Notes: a model not told the origin generated them from the letters alone. 10,697 nt of DNA from Bacteroidales bacterium (GCA_004553485.1 SFLG01000079.1:1-10697), one strand, 5' to 3'. Numbered from the stretch's first letter, positions 1 through 6,989 are shown. A program made the numbers and translations.

Positions 1-791
1 CCGGTAATCCAGGCGCGGCGGTAGGCGCGGGCGCCGCCGGGGTAGGTCTTGCGGGCGCGCAGGGCGTGTATCCACATGCGCAGACGCCACGTCCACGGAT
101 GCAGGTGCAGAAACACCGCGCCTTTGACGCGGATAAAGTCAGGCGTCACGCCCATACGGTCGCCCGTGGTGTCGCCATGGTGGGTGCAGATGGTAAAGGG
201 CACATACCAGCCGTTGGCGCCGCGGCTGAGCAGGTCGTGCAGAAAGATGTCGCCCTCGCCGGCGATGAACTCATGGTTGACGCCAAACCACTCGTTGTAG
301 CGCACTCCCCAGTCAAGCAGACGGCGGCGCAGCACCAGCTCGAACTCGACGGGATAGTACCCCTTGGCCGGCCGCCGCAACGGGAAGGGCTTGTCCGGAT
401 ACTTGCGGGGCGCCTCGGCCGAATAATACCTGAAACAGGCCAGGTCGCACTTCTTGTAGCTCTCGAAATAGGCTATCACGCCCAACAGTTGCTCCTCGGT
501 GTACGACAAGTCGTCGTCGCTGATCATCAGCAGCGGGCCCGTGCTGTGCTCGAAGGCATTGTTGCGGTTGCAGGCCGACCCGACACTGTGGGTGATGCTG
601 ATGTCGAAGTCGTCGCGCACGACAAGCTCGTCGGGGATGTCAGTCTCGTCATCGCCGGCGGGCTGCCAGCTGACGAGGTAGCGCACGCCCTCGACCTGCG
701 GGTGCGACAGACGCGCCACACGGCGCAGGCCTTCGACGCGGTAAGCGCTGATCAGCACTTCAAGTTTTATGTCGGGATTTACGGGTTTCAT
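1..791 (-). CDS. Glycosyltransferase family 2-like protein, 3' end outside window
   Basis: Reads from ATG at 791-789 with no stop for 263 codons to the window edge, so the C-terminus is missing. The N-terminus (residues 9-16, KLEVLISA) resembles the first strand of a GT-A fold. SDDD at residues 91-94 follows a hydrophobic strand (GPLLMI) and fits the metal- and nucleotide-sugar-binding DxD motif. GEGD at 178-181 and the paired histidines 204-205 lie where GT2 enzymes carry acceptor-side and metal-binding residues. The likely role is transfer of a sugar from a nucleotide-sugar donor to a surface glycan at the inner face of the membrane. The exact sugar cannot be told. The ATG overlaps the stop of the upstream glycosyltransferase (ATGA, 788-791), which implies translational coupling. 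No membrane segment is clear in the visible part. The family call is fairly safe; the pathway (LPS, capsule or protein glycosylation) is inferred. Confidence 0.85.
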   Translation of the reverse strand, partial: MKPVNPDIKLEVLISAYRVEGLRRVARLSHPQVEGVRYLVSWQPAGDDETDIPDELVVRDDFDISITHSVGSACNRNNAFEHSTGPLLMISDDDLSYTEEQLLGVIAYFESYKKCDLACFRYYSAEAPRKYPDKPFPLRRPAKGYYPVEFELVLRRRLLDWGVRYNEWFGVNHEFIAGEGDIFLHDLLSRGANGWYVPFTICTHHGDTTGDRMGVTPDFIRVKGAVFLHLHPWTWRLRMWIHALRARKTYPGGARAYRRAWIT

Positions 792-1909
792 TTTTCGTTG
801 AGCTTTTGTGTCCAGAAATCGAGGTAGCGCCGTGCCACCACGTCGGCGGCGTTATGCTTTTCGACAAAGGCCCGCGAGGCCGCGCCGCGCCGCGCCATCG
901 CCGCCGTGTCGGCACAGACCGCGCGCAGCGTCTCGGTCAGCTCGTCAACATCGACGGGGGCGTTTATGATGGGGCGGTTGTCGCGCTCGCCGATAAACCG
1001 GTAATAGTCGTCCTCGCCGCCCGTCACGACGTTGAGCCCGCGCGCCATCGCCATCAGGGCGTTGGTGGCCGGCGTGTACGAGTAAACCTGGTCGAGCAGG
1101 ATGTGGCTGTCGACCATCGTGTCCTTATATTGTGAAAACGGCAAATTCTCGACAATGTTCAATGTCACCCTGCCCGCCGACGCATCGGCCACGCGCCTCG
1201 CCGCCGTCTCCAGCAGGTCGGTGCCCTTCTCTACCATACGCTCGCGGTGTCGTCCCAGGAAGAGGCGCACCTGCGGCGTCGACGGGTCGATAGGCCTGAA
1301 AGGCAGTATGTTGAGGTCGATGGGTATGCCACCGTATGCCACCCGCTCAGGCTCGAGACGCGCGCGCAGGGCCACGTCGTACTCGTAGAGGGCGCTGACG
1401 GCGCCGTCGATGTGGTCGTAGAAATAATCGGCGTAGGCCTCCATCTCCGGCGTGCGCCACCGCGCCAGCGTCTCGGGGTCGGCCAGCGTCAGCGGGGCCG
1501 GGGCGTCGCCGATGCGGTACTCGTTATAGCGCAGGGGCGACCGCGGGTTGAGGGCCTCGCGGATGTAGACCTCGTCGGTACCCGCCGCCGACAGAAAGAC
1601 CGCGCCGTTGTCGCGCCGCAGACGGTCAAAGAACCAGCGCAGACGCGACGGCTTGAGCGTCAGAAAGTGCGGATTTTGCAGAGACACAATGTCGTAGCCG
1701 CGCAGATGCCGGTGCAGCGGCCCCCACAGCCGCGCCGCCAGCAGCGCCCCGCCCAGGCGGCCCGGACGACGGCGTATGTCGATGTCGCGGCGCGTGTCCT
1801 GCCAGCCCGACCCCTCCGAGATGACCGTGACGTCGTGCCCCATGGCGGTCAAAGCGCCGCCGAGGGTGTTGTGCAGGTTGCTGTAGTCGCCAAGGAGAAG
1901 GATTTTCAT
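788..1909 (-). CDS. GT-B fold glycosyltransferase (GT4-like)
   Basis: A 373-residue protein, the usual length for a GT4-type enzyme. The N-terminus MKILLLGDYSNLH is the first Rossmann strand and loop, followed by TAMGHDVTVIS (residues 21-31), typical of the acceptor-side domain. A second-domain start is suggested by VRLFLGRHRERMVEKGTD (214-231). SYTPATNALMAMARGLNVVTG (277-297) matches the donor-binding end of retaining GT-B enzymes, with the usual acidic residue replaced by the TPATN context. There is no signal peptide or membrane segment, so it should act in the cytoplasm, perhaps at the membrane surface. It is the first gene of the operon with the GT2-like gene. The start at 1909 is supported by the conserved N-terminal strand, although the upstream sequence is pyrimidine-only with no Shine-Dalgarno sequence. 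Acceptor and donor sugar are unknown. Confidence 0.85.
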   Translation of the reverse strand: MKILLLGDYSNLHNTLGGALTAMGHDVTVISEGSGWQDTRRDIDIRRRPGRLGGALLAARLWGPLHRHLRGYDIVSLQNPHFLTLKPSRLRWFFDRLRRDNGAVFLSAAGTDEVYIREALNPRSPLRYNEYRIGDAPAPLTLADPETLARWRTPEMEAYADYFYDHIDGAVSALYEYDVALRARLEPERVAYGGIPIDLNILPFRPIDPSTPQVRLFLGRHRERMVEKGTDLLETAARRVADASAGRVTLNIVENLPFSQYKDTMVDSHILLDQVYSYTPATNALMAMARGLNVVTGGEDDYYRFIGERDNRPIINAPVDVDELTETLRAVCADTAAMARRGAASRAFVEKHNAADVVARRYLDFWTQKLNEK

Positions 1910-2049
1910 GGGAGGGGTGGGAGATTTGGGAAATGTGGGAGGGGTGGGAGTTGGGGTGGGAGGAGAGCCGGGAGGTTAGGGAAGTGTGAAAGAAGTGGGA
2001 GAGGTGGGATGTTTGGGGAGTTTTGGGAGCCGGGCCGGGAGTTTTGGGT
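1910..2049 (-). repeat. Degenerate 9-base-step TCCC repeat forming the leader of the glycosyltransferase operon
   Basis: On the plus strand, GGGA occurs at 1910, 1919, 1928, 1937, 1946, 1958, 1970, 1979, 1997, 2006, 2016, 2025 and 2037, with GGGT at 2046. Most steps are exactly 9 bases, three are 12, one is 18 with a degenerate copy (GAAA) at 1988 in the middle, and one is 10. The five bases between copies vary, though the last is usually T. On the transcribed minus strand this gives TCCC every 9 nt in a C/U-rich, G-poor leader that ends directly at the ATG at 1909. The plus strand has enough G-runs with short loops to fold as a G-quadruplex. Function unknown. Confidence 0.8.
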
Positions 2050-2069
2050 GCCGCGGGCCGGTTTTGGCA

Positions 2070-2077
2070 CAAAGTTA
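2070..2077 (-). promoter_or_regulatory. Bacteroidota -7 element (TAACTTTG) for the glycosyltransferase operon
   Basis: On the minus strand, 2077 to 2070 reads TAACTTTG, an exact match to the TAnnTTTG -7 element of the primary sigma factor of Bacteroidota. No good -33 TTTG is seen about 19 bases upstream. Transcription would start near 2065, giving a leader of about 155 nt. The element lies within the left arm of an inverted repeat: GGCACAAAGTT at 2066-2076 against AACTTTGCC at 2082-2090. Confidence 0.6.
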
Positions 2078-2125
2078 GAAAAACTTTGCCGAACTGCCAC
2101 TCCTTTCCTATTTCTAAATAACAAA

Positions 2126-2156
2126 TTCTGATTTTCCAATTTTTTTTGTACCTTTG
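2126..2156 (+). promoter_or_regulatory. Probable promoter of the LysE-type exporter gene
   Basis: TACCTTTG at 2149-2156 fits the Bacteroidota -7 element TAnnTTTG. Eighteen bases upstream, TTCTG (2126-2130) is a weak -33 element. Transcription would start near 2161, about 36 nt before the ATG at 2197. It is divergent from the glycosyltransferase promoter, with the two -7 elements about 72 bp apart. Confidence 0.5.
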
Positions 2157-2196
2157 TCTGTTGGTAACCAACAACGCAAGTTTACCCTTGTCATCC

Positions 2197-2847
2197 ATGA
2201 ACGACATCGTCTACGTAGTACCCCGCGCATTAGCTATCGGCGTCCTCATTTCGGCGCCGATGGGCCCTATCGGCATGCTCGTTATCCAGCGCACGTTGTC
2301 GAAGGGACGCTGGCCCGCCTTCTTCACCGGGCTGGGTGCCGCCTTGTCAGACCTTGTCTACTGTCTCCTTTCGGGACTGTGCCTGAGCTTCATCACCGAC
2401 TTCATCAACCGCAACCACTTTATGCTGGTGATTGTCGGCAGCGTCGTGCTGGCCGGCTTCGGCCTCTACCTCTTCCGCAAACGGCCCAACCACCCCATGC
2501 ACACGATTGACATGCAGCTGAGCAACAACTACTTCAGCGACGTCATCTCGGGCTTTTTCCTCACCTTCTCCAATCCGCTGATACTCTTCTTTATAATCGG
2601 ACTGTTCGCCCGTTTCAACTTTGTGCAGCCCGACTTCAGCACCTACCAGGACGCCGTGGCCTACGCCCTCATCTTTGCCGGCGCCCTGGGATGGTGGTAC
2701 ACCGTCACCACACTTGTCAACCACCTGCGCAAGCGCTTCAACCTGCGCAGCCTGTGGATACTCAACCGCATCATAGGTTCGATACTGCTGCTGATGGCGC
2801 TGATAGGCATCGTCATGGCCATTGTCGACCACACCCCCGCCTCCTGA
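2197..2847 (+). CDS. LysE/RhtB family exporter
   Basis: A 216-residue membrane protein, the usual LysE-family length. The N-terminal helix (residues 5-30) carries SAPMGPIGMLVIQRTLSKG, which matches the family signature in which a Pro-Gly-Pro-like turn precedes a conserved run and GxxAGLGAAxxD (here FFTGLGAALSD at 42-52). Further hydrophobic segments lie near 42-66, 74-93, 114-138, 153-174 and 192-210, for about six helices. FSNPLILFF (124-132) matches the family's conserved FxNP element in the fourth helix. Members export amino acids or related small molecules across the inner membrane; the substrate here cannot be told. The frame is open upstream to a TTG at 2146, but that lies within the promoter, so ATG 2197 is chosen. 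The next gene begins 22 nt after the stop and is probably cotranscribed. Confidence 0.88.
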   Translation: MNDIVYVVPRALAIGVLISAPMGPIGMLVIQRTLSKGRWPAFFTGLGAALSDLVYCLLSGLCLSFITDFINRNHFMLVIVGSVVLAGFGLYLFRKRPNHPMHTIDMQLSNNYFSDVISGFFLTFSNPLILFFIIGLFARFNFVQPDFSTYQDAVAYALIFAGALGWWYTVTTLVNHLRKRFNLRSLWILNRIIGSILLLMALIGIVMAIVDHTPAS

Positions 2848-2869
2848 ACGAATCACACCCCTTTGTTCA

Positions 2870-3517
2870 ATGAAAATACTTGACCTTCCATACATCCCCG
2901 AACTCGACACCATGAACGCCGACGAGATCTCGAGCGTCCTCGACAGCCGCGGCGCGCGCGGACGCATCGCCGAGCTCAACTGGCCGCAATTCCCCTATGC
3001 TCCCCTTGCCACGTTCAGCATCGCCCACTCGGGAACGGCAATCTATATCGACTTCTTCACCCGCTGCAACTACCTTCGCGCCGAAAACGACAAAGACCTC
3101 GGCCCCGTCGCCGACGACTCGTGCGTCGAGTTCTTTGTCTCGCCCACCTGCGACAACCACTACTGGAATTTCGAGATCAACTGCATCGGCACCCTCAACG
3201 CCAGCCACCGCAGCGAGCGCCACAACCCCACGCGCCTCACCGCCGACGAGCTGCGCCAGGTGCGTCGCGCCCCCTCGTGCGGCCGCCGGCCCTTCCGCGA
3301 GATGGAGGGGATGTTTGCCTGGAACCTCATCACCGCCATCCCCCTGTCGCTCATCGGCGTCAGCTACACCCCCGGGCAGCCCGTGGCCATGAACGCCAAC
3401 TTCTACAAATGCGCCGGCAAGACCTCGGCCCCGCACTACCTCAGCTGGAGCCCCATCCACACCGACAAACCCGACTTCCACCGCCCCGACTCCTTCGGCC
3501 GCATCGTCCTGCAGTAA
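2870..3517 (+). CDS. CBM9-like (carbohydrate-binding family 9-like) protein
   Basis: A 215-residue protein resembling the stand-alone CBM9-like proteins of Bacteroidota. Recognisable elements are IAHSGTAIYIDFFTR (residues 51-65), DDSCVEFFVSP (82-92), YWNFEINCIGTLNASHR (98-114), AWNLITAIPLSL (150-161), NANFYKCAG (175-183) and HYLSWSPI (189-196), ending in FHRPDSFGRI (203-212). This is the order of a beta-sandwich of the CBM9/DOMON type. There is no signal peptide, so the protein looks cytoplasmic, which is odd for a carbohydrate-binding module; its ligand and role are unknown. The frame opens at a TTG (2822) inside the exporter gene, but MKILDLPYIPEL from ATG 2870 is the more credible start. 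Its spacing from the exporter gene suggests a two-gene operon. Six cysteines (66, 85, 94, 105, 137, 181) are present. Confidence 0.82.
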   Translation: MKILDLPYIPELDTMNADEISSVLDSRGARGRIAELNWPQFPYAPLATFSIAHSGTAIYIDFFTRCNYLRAENDKDLGPVADDSCVEFFVSPTCDNHYWNFEINCIGTLNASHRSERHNPTRLTADELRQVRRAPSCGRRPFREMEGMFAWNLITAIPLSLIGVSYTPGQPVAMNANFYKCAGKTSAPHYLSWSPIHTDKPDFHRPDSFGRIVLQ

Positions 3518-3638
3518 CCTAAATCCTTGCTACGCAAGCGCCAAGGCGATAAGGGGAACGGGCTCTTAGGCAGACCGGCCGCGAAGGCCACACTAAAACC
3601 GGACCAACCATTTTCACTATACAAAAATCCTTTTTGCT
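3518..3638 (+). other. Intergenic gap with short inverted repeats
   Basis: The gap holds CTTGC-TAC-GCAAG (3526-3538), CGCC-AA-GGCG (3539-3548, loop too short to form alone) and GGCC-GCGAA-GGCC (3577-3589). The first may help end the transcript from the exporter/CBM9-like pair, but no T-run follows, so an intrinsic terminator is not supported. No clear TAnnTTTG element is seen before the ATG at 3639; the last 30 bases are A/T-rich with TATACAAAAA at 3618-3627. The promoter of the next gene is therefore unresolved. Confidence 0.35.
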
Positions 3639-6600
3639 ATGCTACGGATACCCAAATATTTACGTGCATTGACAATAGTAATCTTGCTGACAATCTCCGG
3701 CGGACATCTGTATGCCGGCACTGACGCGCCGCGCCGCGAAATTCGCTCGGCCTGGGTTACGACAGCCTGGGCCATCGACTGGCCGTCAAACAAAACCGAC
3801 GAGGCAACCCAGAAGTCCGAGGCCATCACCATCCTCGACAACCTCAAGGCCATGGGAGCCAACTGCGTCTTCTTCCAGGTGAGGTCGATGAACGACCGCT
3901 ACTACAACAAAACCAGCTACACCATCGGCACCACCACCTACACTATCTCCGGTGAAGGGCGCAGCCAGTACCTCGCAGGCACATGGGACCCCCTGCAGTA
4001 CTGGCTCGACGCCGCCCATGCCCGCGGCATGGAGCTGTACGCCTGGATCAATCCTTACCGCGTGGCCACTTCACAAAGCGAATACGACCGACAGAACCTT
4101 TCCAGCACCATGAAAAGCTGGATAATGAAGTCCAAGGCAAGTTCAACCAAAGCCGGAGTAGAGTATACCGACATCTGGGTGTACAACCCCGCTCTCGGCC
4201 AGACCAAGGCACGTATCACAAACATCTGCAGGGTGCTGGCCGGAAACTACGATATTGACGGCATTGTCTTCGACGACTACTTCTACCCCGACCGCATCAG
4301 CATAGACGACAACAACAACGCCTCGCCCGACCAGGCCCAGTACGACAGCTACGTCAGCGGGGGCGGAAAACTGACCAAGGCCGACTGGCGCCGCAAAAAC
4401 ATCAACGATATGGTCAGTCAGGTCAACGAGGCCGTTCACGCTGTTAAGCCATGGGTAAAATTCGGCATCAGTCCTGCCGGCGTCGCATTCAAGGGTCTTG
4501 ACAATTTTGCCGACGAAGCCGATACTCAACGACCCTTAGCCTTCGATGTCGACACCGACGACTGGCAGTACGACGGCATCTTCTCCGACCCCATACACTG
4601 GGTGCACGAGCGCACAGTCGACTTTATCTCGCCCCAAATTTACTGGCAATATTACGACAGCCCGCCCTTCAAAGGCTGCTGCGAATGGTGGACACGCTAT
4701 GCCAAGAAGCACGACGTACACTTTTACGCCAGCCATTCGGTGTCGTACGTCGTATTCGGTGCCAACGACAAATACAACGGCCAGGCAGGCTATGACTACG
4801 AAAAGAAGAAAATCGACTGCGTGCGCAAAGAGGGCACCGAAAACGGCACCCCCTTCGGCTCGGTATATTACAGCATGCGCGGTCTCAGGGACGGCCTGCG
4901 CGCCTGCATGGCTGCCGACGCATACAAGTACAAGGCCCTGCCGCCCGAATACACCAAGCACGGCAGCAACGAGGCCCGCGGCACCGACCCCGGCAAAGTA
5001 GCCGGGCTAACGGCCACTCTCAGCAGCGGCAATGTCACCAAACTGAGCTGGACGGCAAAGGCTGCCCTCAGCGCGACCCAGGGCAACGGCTCGGGAGTGA
5101 TGCGCTACACGGTTTACGCCATACCTTCTTCGGTTTATCCCGAGGACGCTATCGACGCCGACGGCGGCATACAGGCCCAATACCTCCTTGGCATGACATA
5201 CTCAGCTTCGATGGACATTCCGTCCGACAAGCGTACCGGCTGCTACTATGCCGTCTGCTGTTTCGACCGTCACGGCCACGAGTGGGCTCCGGTATATTAC
5301 GGCGAAATCCCCGTGAGGCCCGTCCCCCTCGCCAATCCCATACTCTTCAAGCCCGACAACAACACCAACATCACCGACGCCACAAACTTCGTCGCCAGCT
5401 ATGTCACCGACGACCCGTCGTATACCGAACTGCAGATTTTCGACAATGCCGAATGTCAAGGCACACCCGTACTCAGCTCGACAGTATGGAACGAAGTCCC
5501 CGACGGAAAGGGCGACATCTGGCTCCAGCATCTTATCACACCCTTCGACCTTAGCAACGGACGTTACTGGTGGCGCGTATACTGCACCCGACGGGGCGTC
5601 CCCGCCGTCACCAGCGAGACGCGCACTTTCACCATCGGAAACGGCATAACGGAGAAAGGCTACCTTACCGAAGATGGATACACGCCCCAAAGAGACATGA
5701 CAACCGACTTTGAGGTCACCCTCGCCAACGGCAAACGCGCCGACGTGCAGTCGCTGTGGATACGCAAGAGCGACATCAGCCCCTTCAACGATTTCGGGGC
5801 GGACGGCAGCATACGCGACATCTGCGTGCGTCCCGCCGACAGCGACCAGGTCCGCGACATCGTATACCTGTCAAGCAAAGACGGCGTCGCGCACCTCAAG
5901 CGCCTCGACGCACGCACCGGCGAGAATATCGGCGACATAGCCCTCAATTTCGACACGGACTGGACCGGCGGCACCTACACCATCAACGGCGTCTGCATTG
6001 ACAACAAAAACCGTTTGTACGTGCACAGCCTTGCCGCGGCCAACGCTAAATTCCTTGTCGGCGTAGTCACCAACCTCGACGAAGAAAACCGCACCGCCAC
6101 CGTCAAGACCCTGCTCTCGTACTCCGACCCCACCTTCCGGTTTGACCACGCACGCGTCTACGGCGACCTCATGGAGGGAACAGGCTACATCATGGCCGTA
6201 ACACGCAACGGCGACACCAACCGCGTCTTCCGCTGGACGGTAAACAAAGGCACCGTCAATCTCGACTCGAAAGTATCAGCCAATCTGGGCACTTTCGCCG
6301 GTATCGTGCCCTACATCCATCCCGTTAGCGAGAGCCGCTTGCTCGTCAAGGCAAGCCACAGTGCCGCAAGCTCATGCCATCTTGTCGACGTCAGCACCGG
6401 CAACATCGTAGGCTCGGCCTCGGCCATCTCCAACCAGGCCGGAGGCGTGACAGCCTTCCGCCACGGCGGCAGCCGGTTCATCGTCGCCCCCGCGCGCGAC
6501 CACAAAAGCACGGCACGCGCCACCTCGGGAATGGCCTGGGGTATCTACTCGGTCAAAGACCCCGCCGGCGACATCAGCGGCGAGGTCCTTGTAAACGAAA

Positions 6601-6953
6601 TGCCCTCGGGCGACTATATGGGCACCACACTGAGCACGAGCGCCGACTATGGTGCACCGGTCGTTTTTCTGCAAACCGGGAACGGCAAAGCCAGTGCCAC
6701 CGGCATCGACAATCCCACCACAACCTATATCTACGGGTTATGCAACCAGAATGGCATCGCCGCCTATAAGCTCACCAGCCGCCTCGCCACCGGCGCCGAG
6801 GACATCGTCACCGACAGCACCGATGACGACGAGGCCGAATACTACAACCTGCAAGGTGTCCGCATCTCCGGCAACCGCCCCCTCGCCCCCGGCATCTACA
6901 TCCGACGCACCACTGCCTCCACCGTCCCGCAAGACCTATTTCAGACTTATTAG
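3639..6953 (+). CDS. Secreted GHL10 glycoside-hydrolase-like protein with long C-terminal extension
   Basis: A 1104-residue protein. Residues 1-26 form a signal peptide (positive start, hydrophobic core, cleavage after LYA). REIRSAWVTTAWAIDWPS begins at about residue 33 and opens a GHL10 (glycosyl hydrolase-like 10, formerly DUF187) TIM-barrel domain to about 430. It has AWINPYR, DGIVFDDYFYP (207-217, acidic pair 212-213), KFGISPAGVA (274-283) and VDFISPQIYWQ (327-337). Members are putative glycosidases, so activity is inferred. Next come two probable fibronectin-III or Ig-like sandwiches (about 450-560 and 570-665), then about 370 residues with repeated strand patterns suggesting a beta-propeller-like fold, and a tail, YYNLQGVRISG...APGIYIRR (1068-1090), like secretion or sorting tails of Bacteroidota. 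GHL10 proteins are commonly near 500 residues, so the extension is notable. The stop codon lies in a palindromic repeat. No Shine-Dalgarno is present, as usual in this phylum. Confidence 0.88.
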   Translation: MLRIPKYLRALTIVILLTISGGHLYAGTDAPRREIRSAWVTTAWAIDWPSNKTDEATQKSEAITILDNLKAMGANCVFFQVRSMNDRYYNKTSYTIGTTTYTISGEGRSQYLAGTWDPLQYWLDAAHARGMELYAWINPYRVATSQSEYDRQNLSSTMKSWIMKSKASSTKAGVEYTDIWVYNPALGQTKARITNICRVLAGNYDIDGIVFDDYFYPDRISIDDNNNASPDQAQYDSYVSGGGKLTKADWRRKNINDMVSQVNEAVHAVKPWVKFGISPAGVAFKGLDNFADEADTQRPLAFDVDTDDWQYDGIFSDPIHWVHERTVDFISPQIYWQYYDSPPFKGCCEWWTRYAKKHDVHFYASHSVSYVVFGANDKYNGQAGYDYEKKKIDCVRKEGTENGTPFGSVYYSMRGLRDGLRACMAADAYKYKALPPEYTKHGSNEARGTDPGKVAGLTATLSSGNVTKLSWTAKAALSATQGNGSGVMRYTVYAIPSSVYPEDAIDADGGIQAQYLLGMTYSASMDIPSDKRTGCYYAVCCFDRHGHEWAPVYYGEIPVRPVPLANPILFKPDNNTNITDATNFVASYVTDDPSYTELQIFDNAECQGTPVLSSTVWNEVPDGKGDIWLQHLITPFDLSNGRYWWRVYCTRRGVPAVTSETRTFTIGNGITEKGYLTEDGYTPQRDMTTDFEVTLANGKRADVQSLWIRKSDISPFNDFGADGSIRDICVRPADSDQVRDIVYLSSKDGVAHLKRLDARTGENIGDIALNFDTDWTGGTYTINGVCIDNKNRLYVHSLAAANAKFLVGVVTNLDEENRTATVKTLLSYSDPTFRFDHARVYGDLMEGTGYIMAVTRNGDTNRVFRWTVNKGTVNLDSKVSANLGTFAGIVPYIHPVSESRLLVKASHSAASSCHLVDVSTGNIVGSASAISNQAGGVTAFRHGGSRFIVAPARDHKSTARATSGMAWGIYSVKDPAGDISGEVLVNEMPSGDYMGTTLSTSADYGAPVVFLQTGNGKASATGIDNPTTTYIYGLCNQNGIAAYKLTSRLATGAEDIVTDSTDDDEAEYYNLQGVRISGNRPLAPGIYIRRTTASTVPQDLFQTY

Positions 6954-6989
6954 ACTTTTTAGACTAATTGGTCTAATCTGTCTAATAAG
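6946..6989. repeat. Imperfect palindrome with 9-base AGAC/GTCT step, over the GHL10 stop codon
   Basis: CTTATTAGAC (6946-6955) pairs perfectly with GTCTAATAAG (6980-6989), and TAGAC (6960-6964) pairs with GTCTA (6971-6975). A 4x4 internal loop lies between the two stems and a 6-base loop (TAATTG) closes the hairpin. AGAC recurs at 6943, 6952 and 6961, exactly 9 bases apart, and GTCTAAT recurs at 6971 and 6980, also 9 apart. The TAG stop (6951-6953) is inside the left arm. It could end or protect the transcript; no T-run follows, so it is not a classical intrinsic terminator. Confidence 0.8.

Noticed and set aside
66..827. Long plus-strand open frame of 253 codons
   Set aside because: It is antisense to the GT2-like gene, whose minus frame has a DxD motif and an ATGA junction. 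The predicted protein is rich in Val/Ala/Arg and has no recognisable domain.
1910..2049. CRISPR array
   Set aside because: The repeat unit is 9 bases with 4 fixed positions; there are no 20-40 base repeats, no unique spacers and no cas genes.
1906..2139. Minus-strand Pro/Leu-rich frame (PPLP-, PHFP-like repeats)
   Set aside because: The frame stays open because the TCCC repeat has a 9-base step. It starts at TTG, overlaps the promoter and the glycosyltransferase start, and has no protein-like features beyond the repeat.
2347..2979. Minus-strand open frame of 210 codons
   Set aside because: Antisense to the LysE-type exporter and the start of the CBM9-like gene; no domain recognised.
2867..3481. 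Minus-strand open frame of 204 codons
   Set aside because: Antisense to the CBM9-like gene, which has clear conserved strands on the plus strand. The antisense protein is Val/Gly/Ala-rich.
3518..3638. Small structured RNA or tRNA fragment
   Set aside because: Short inverted repeats are present, but no cloverleaf, conserved tRNA arms or known RNA motif can be made from them.
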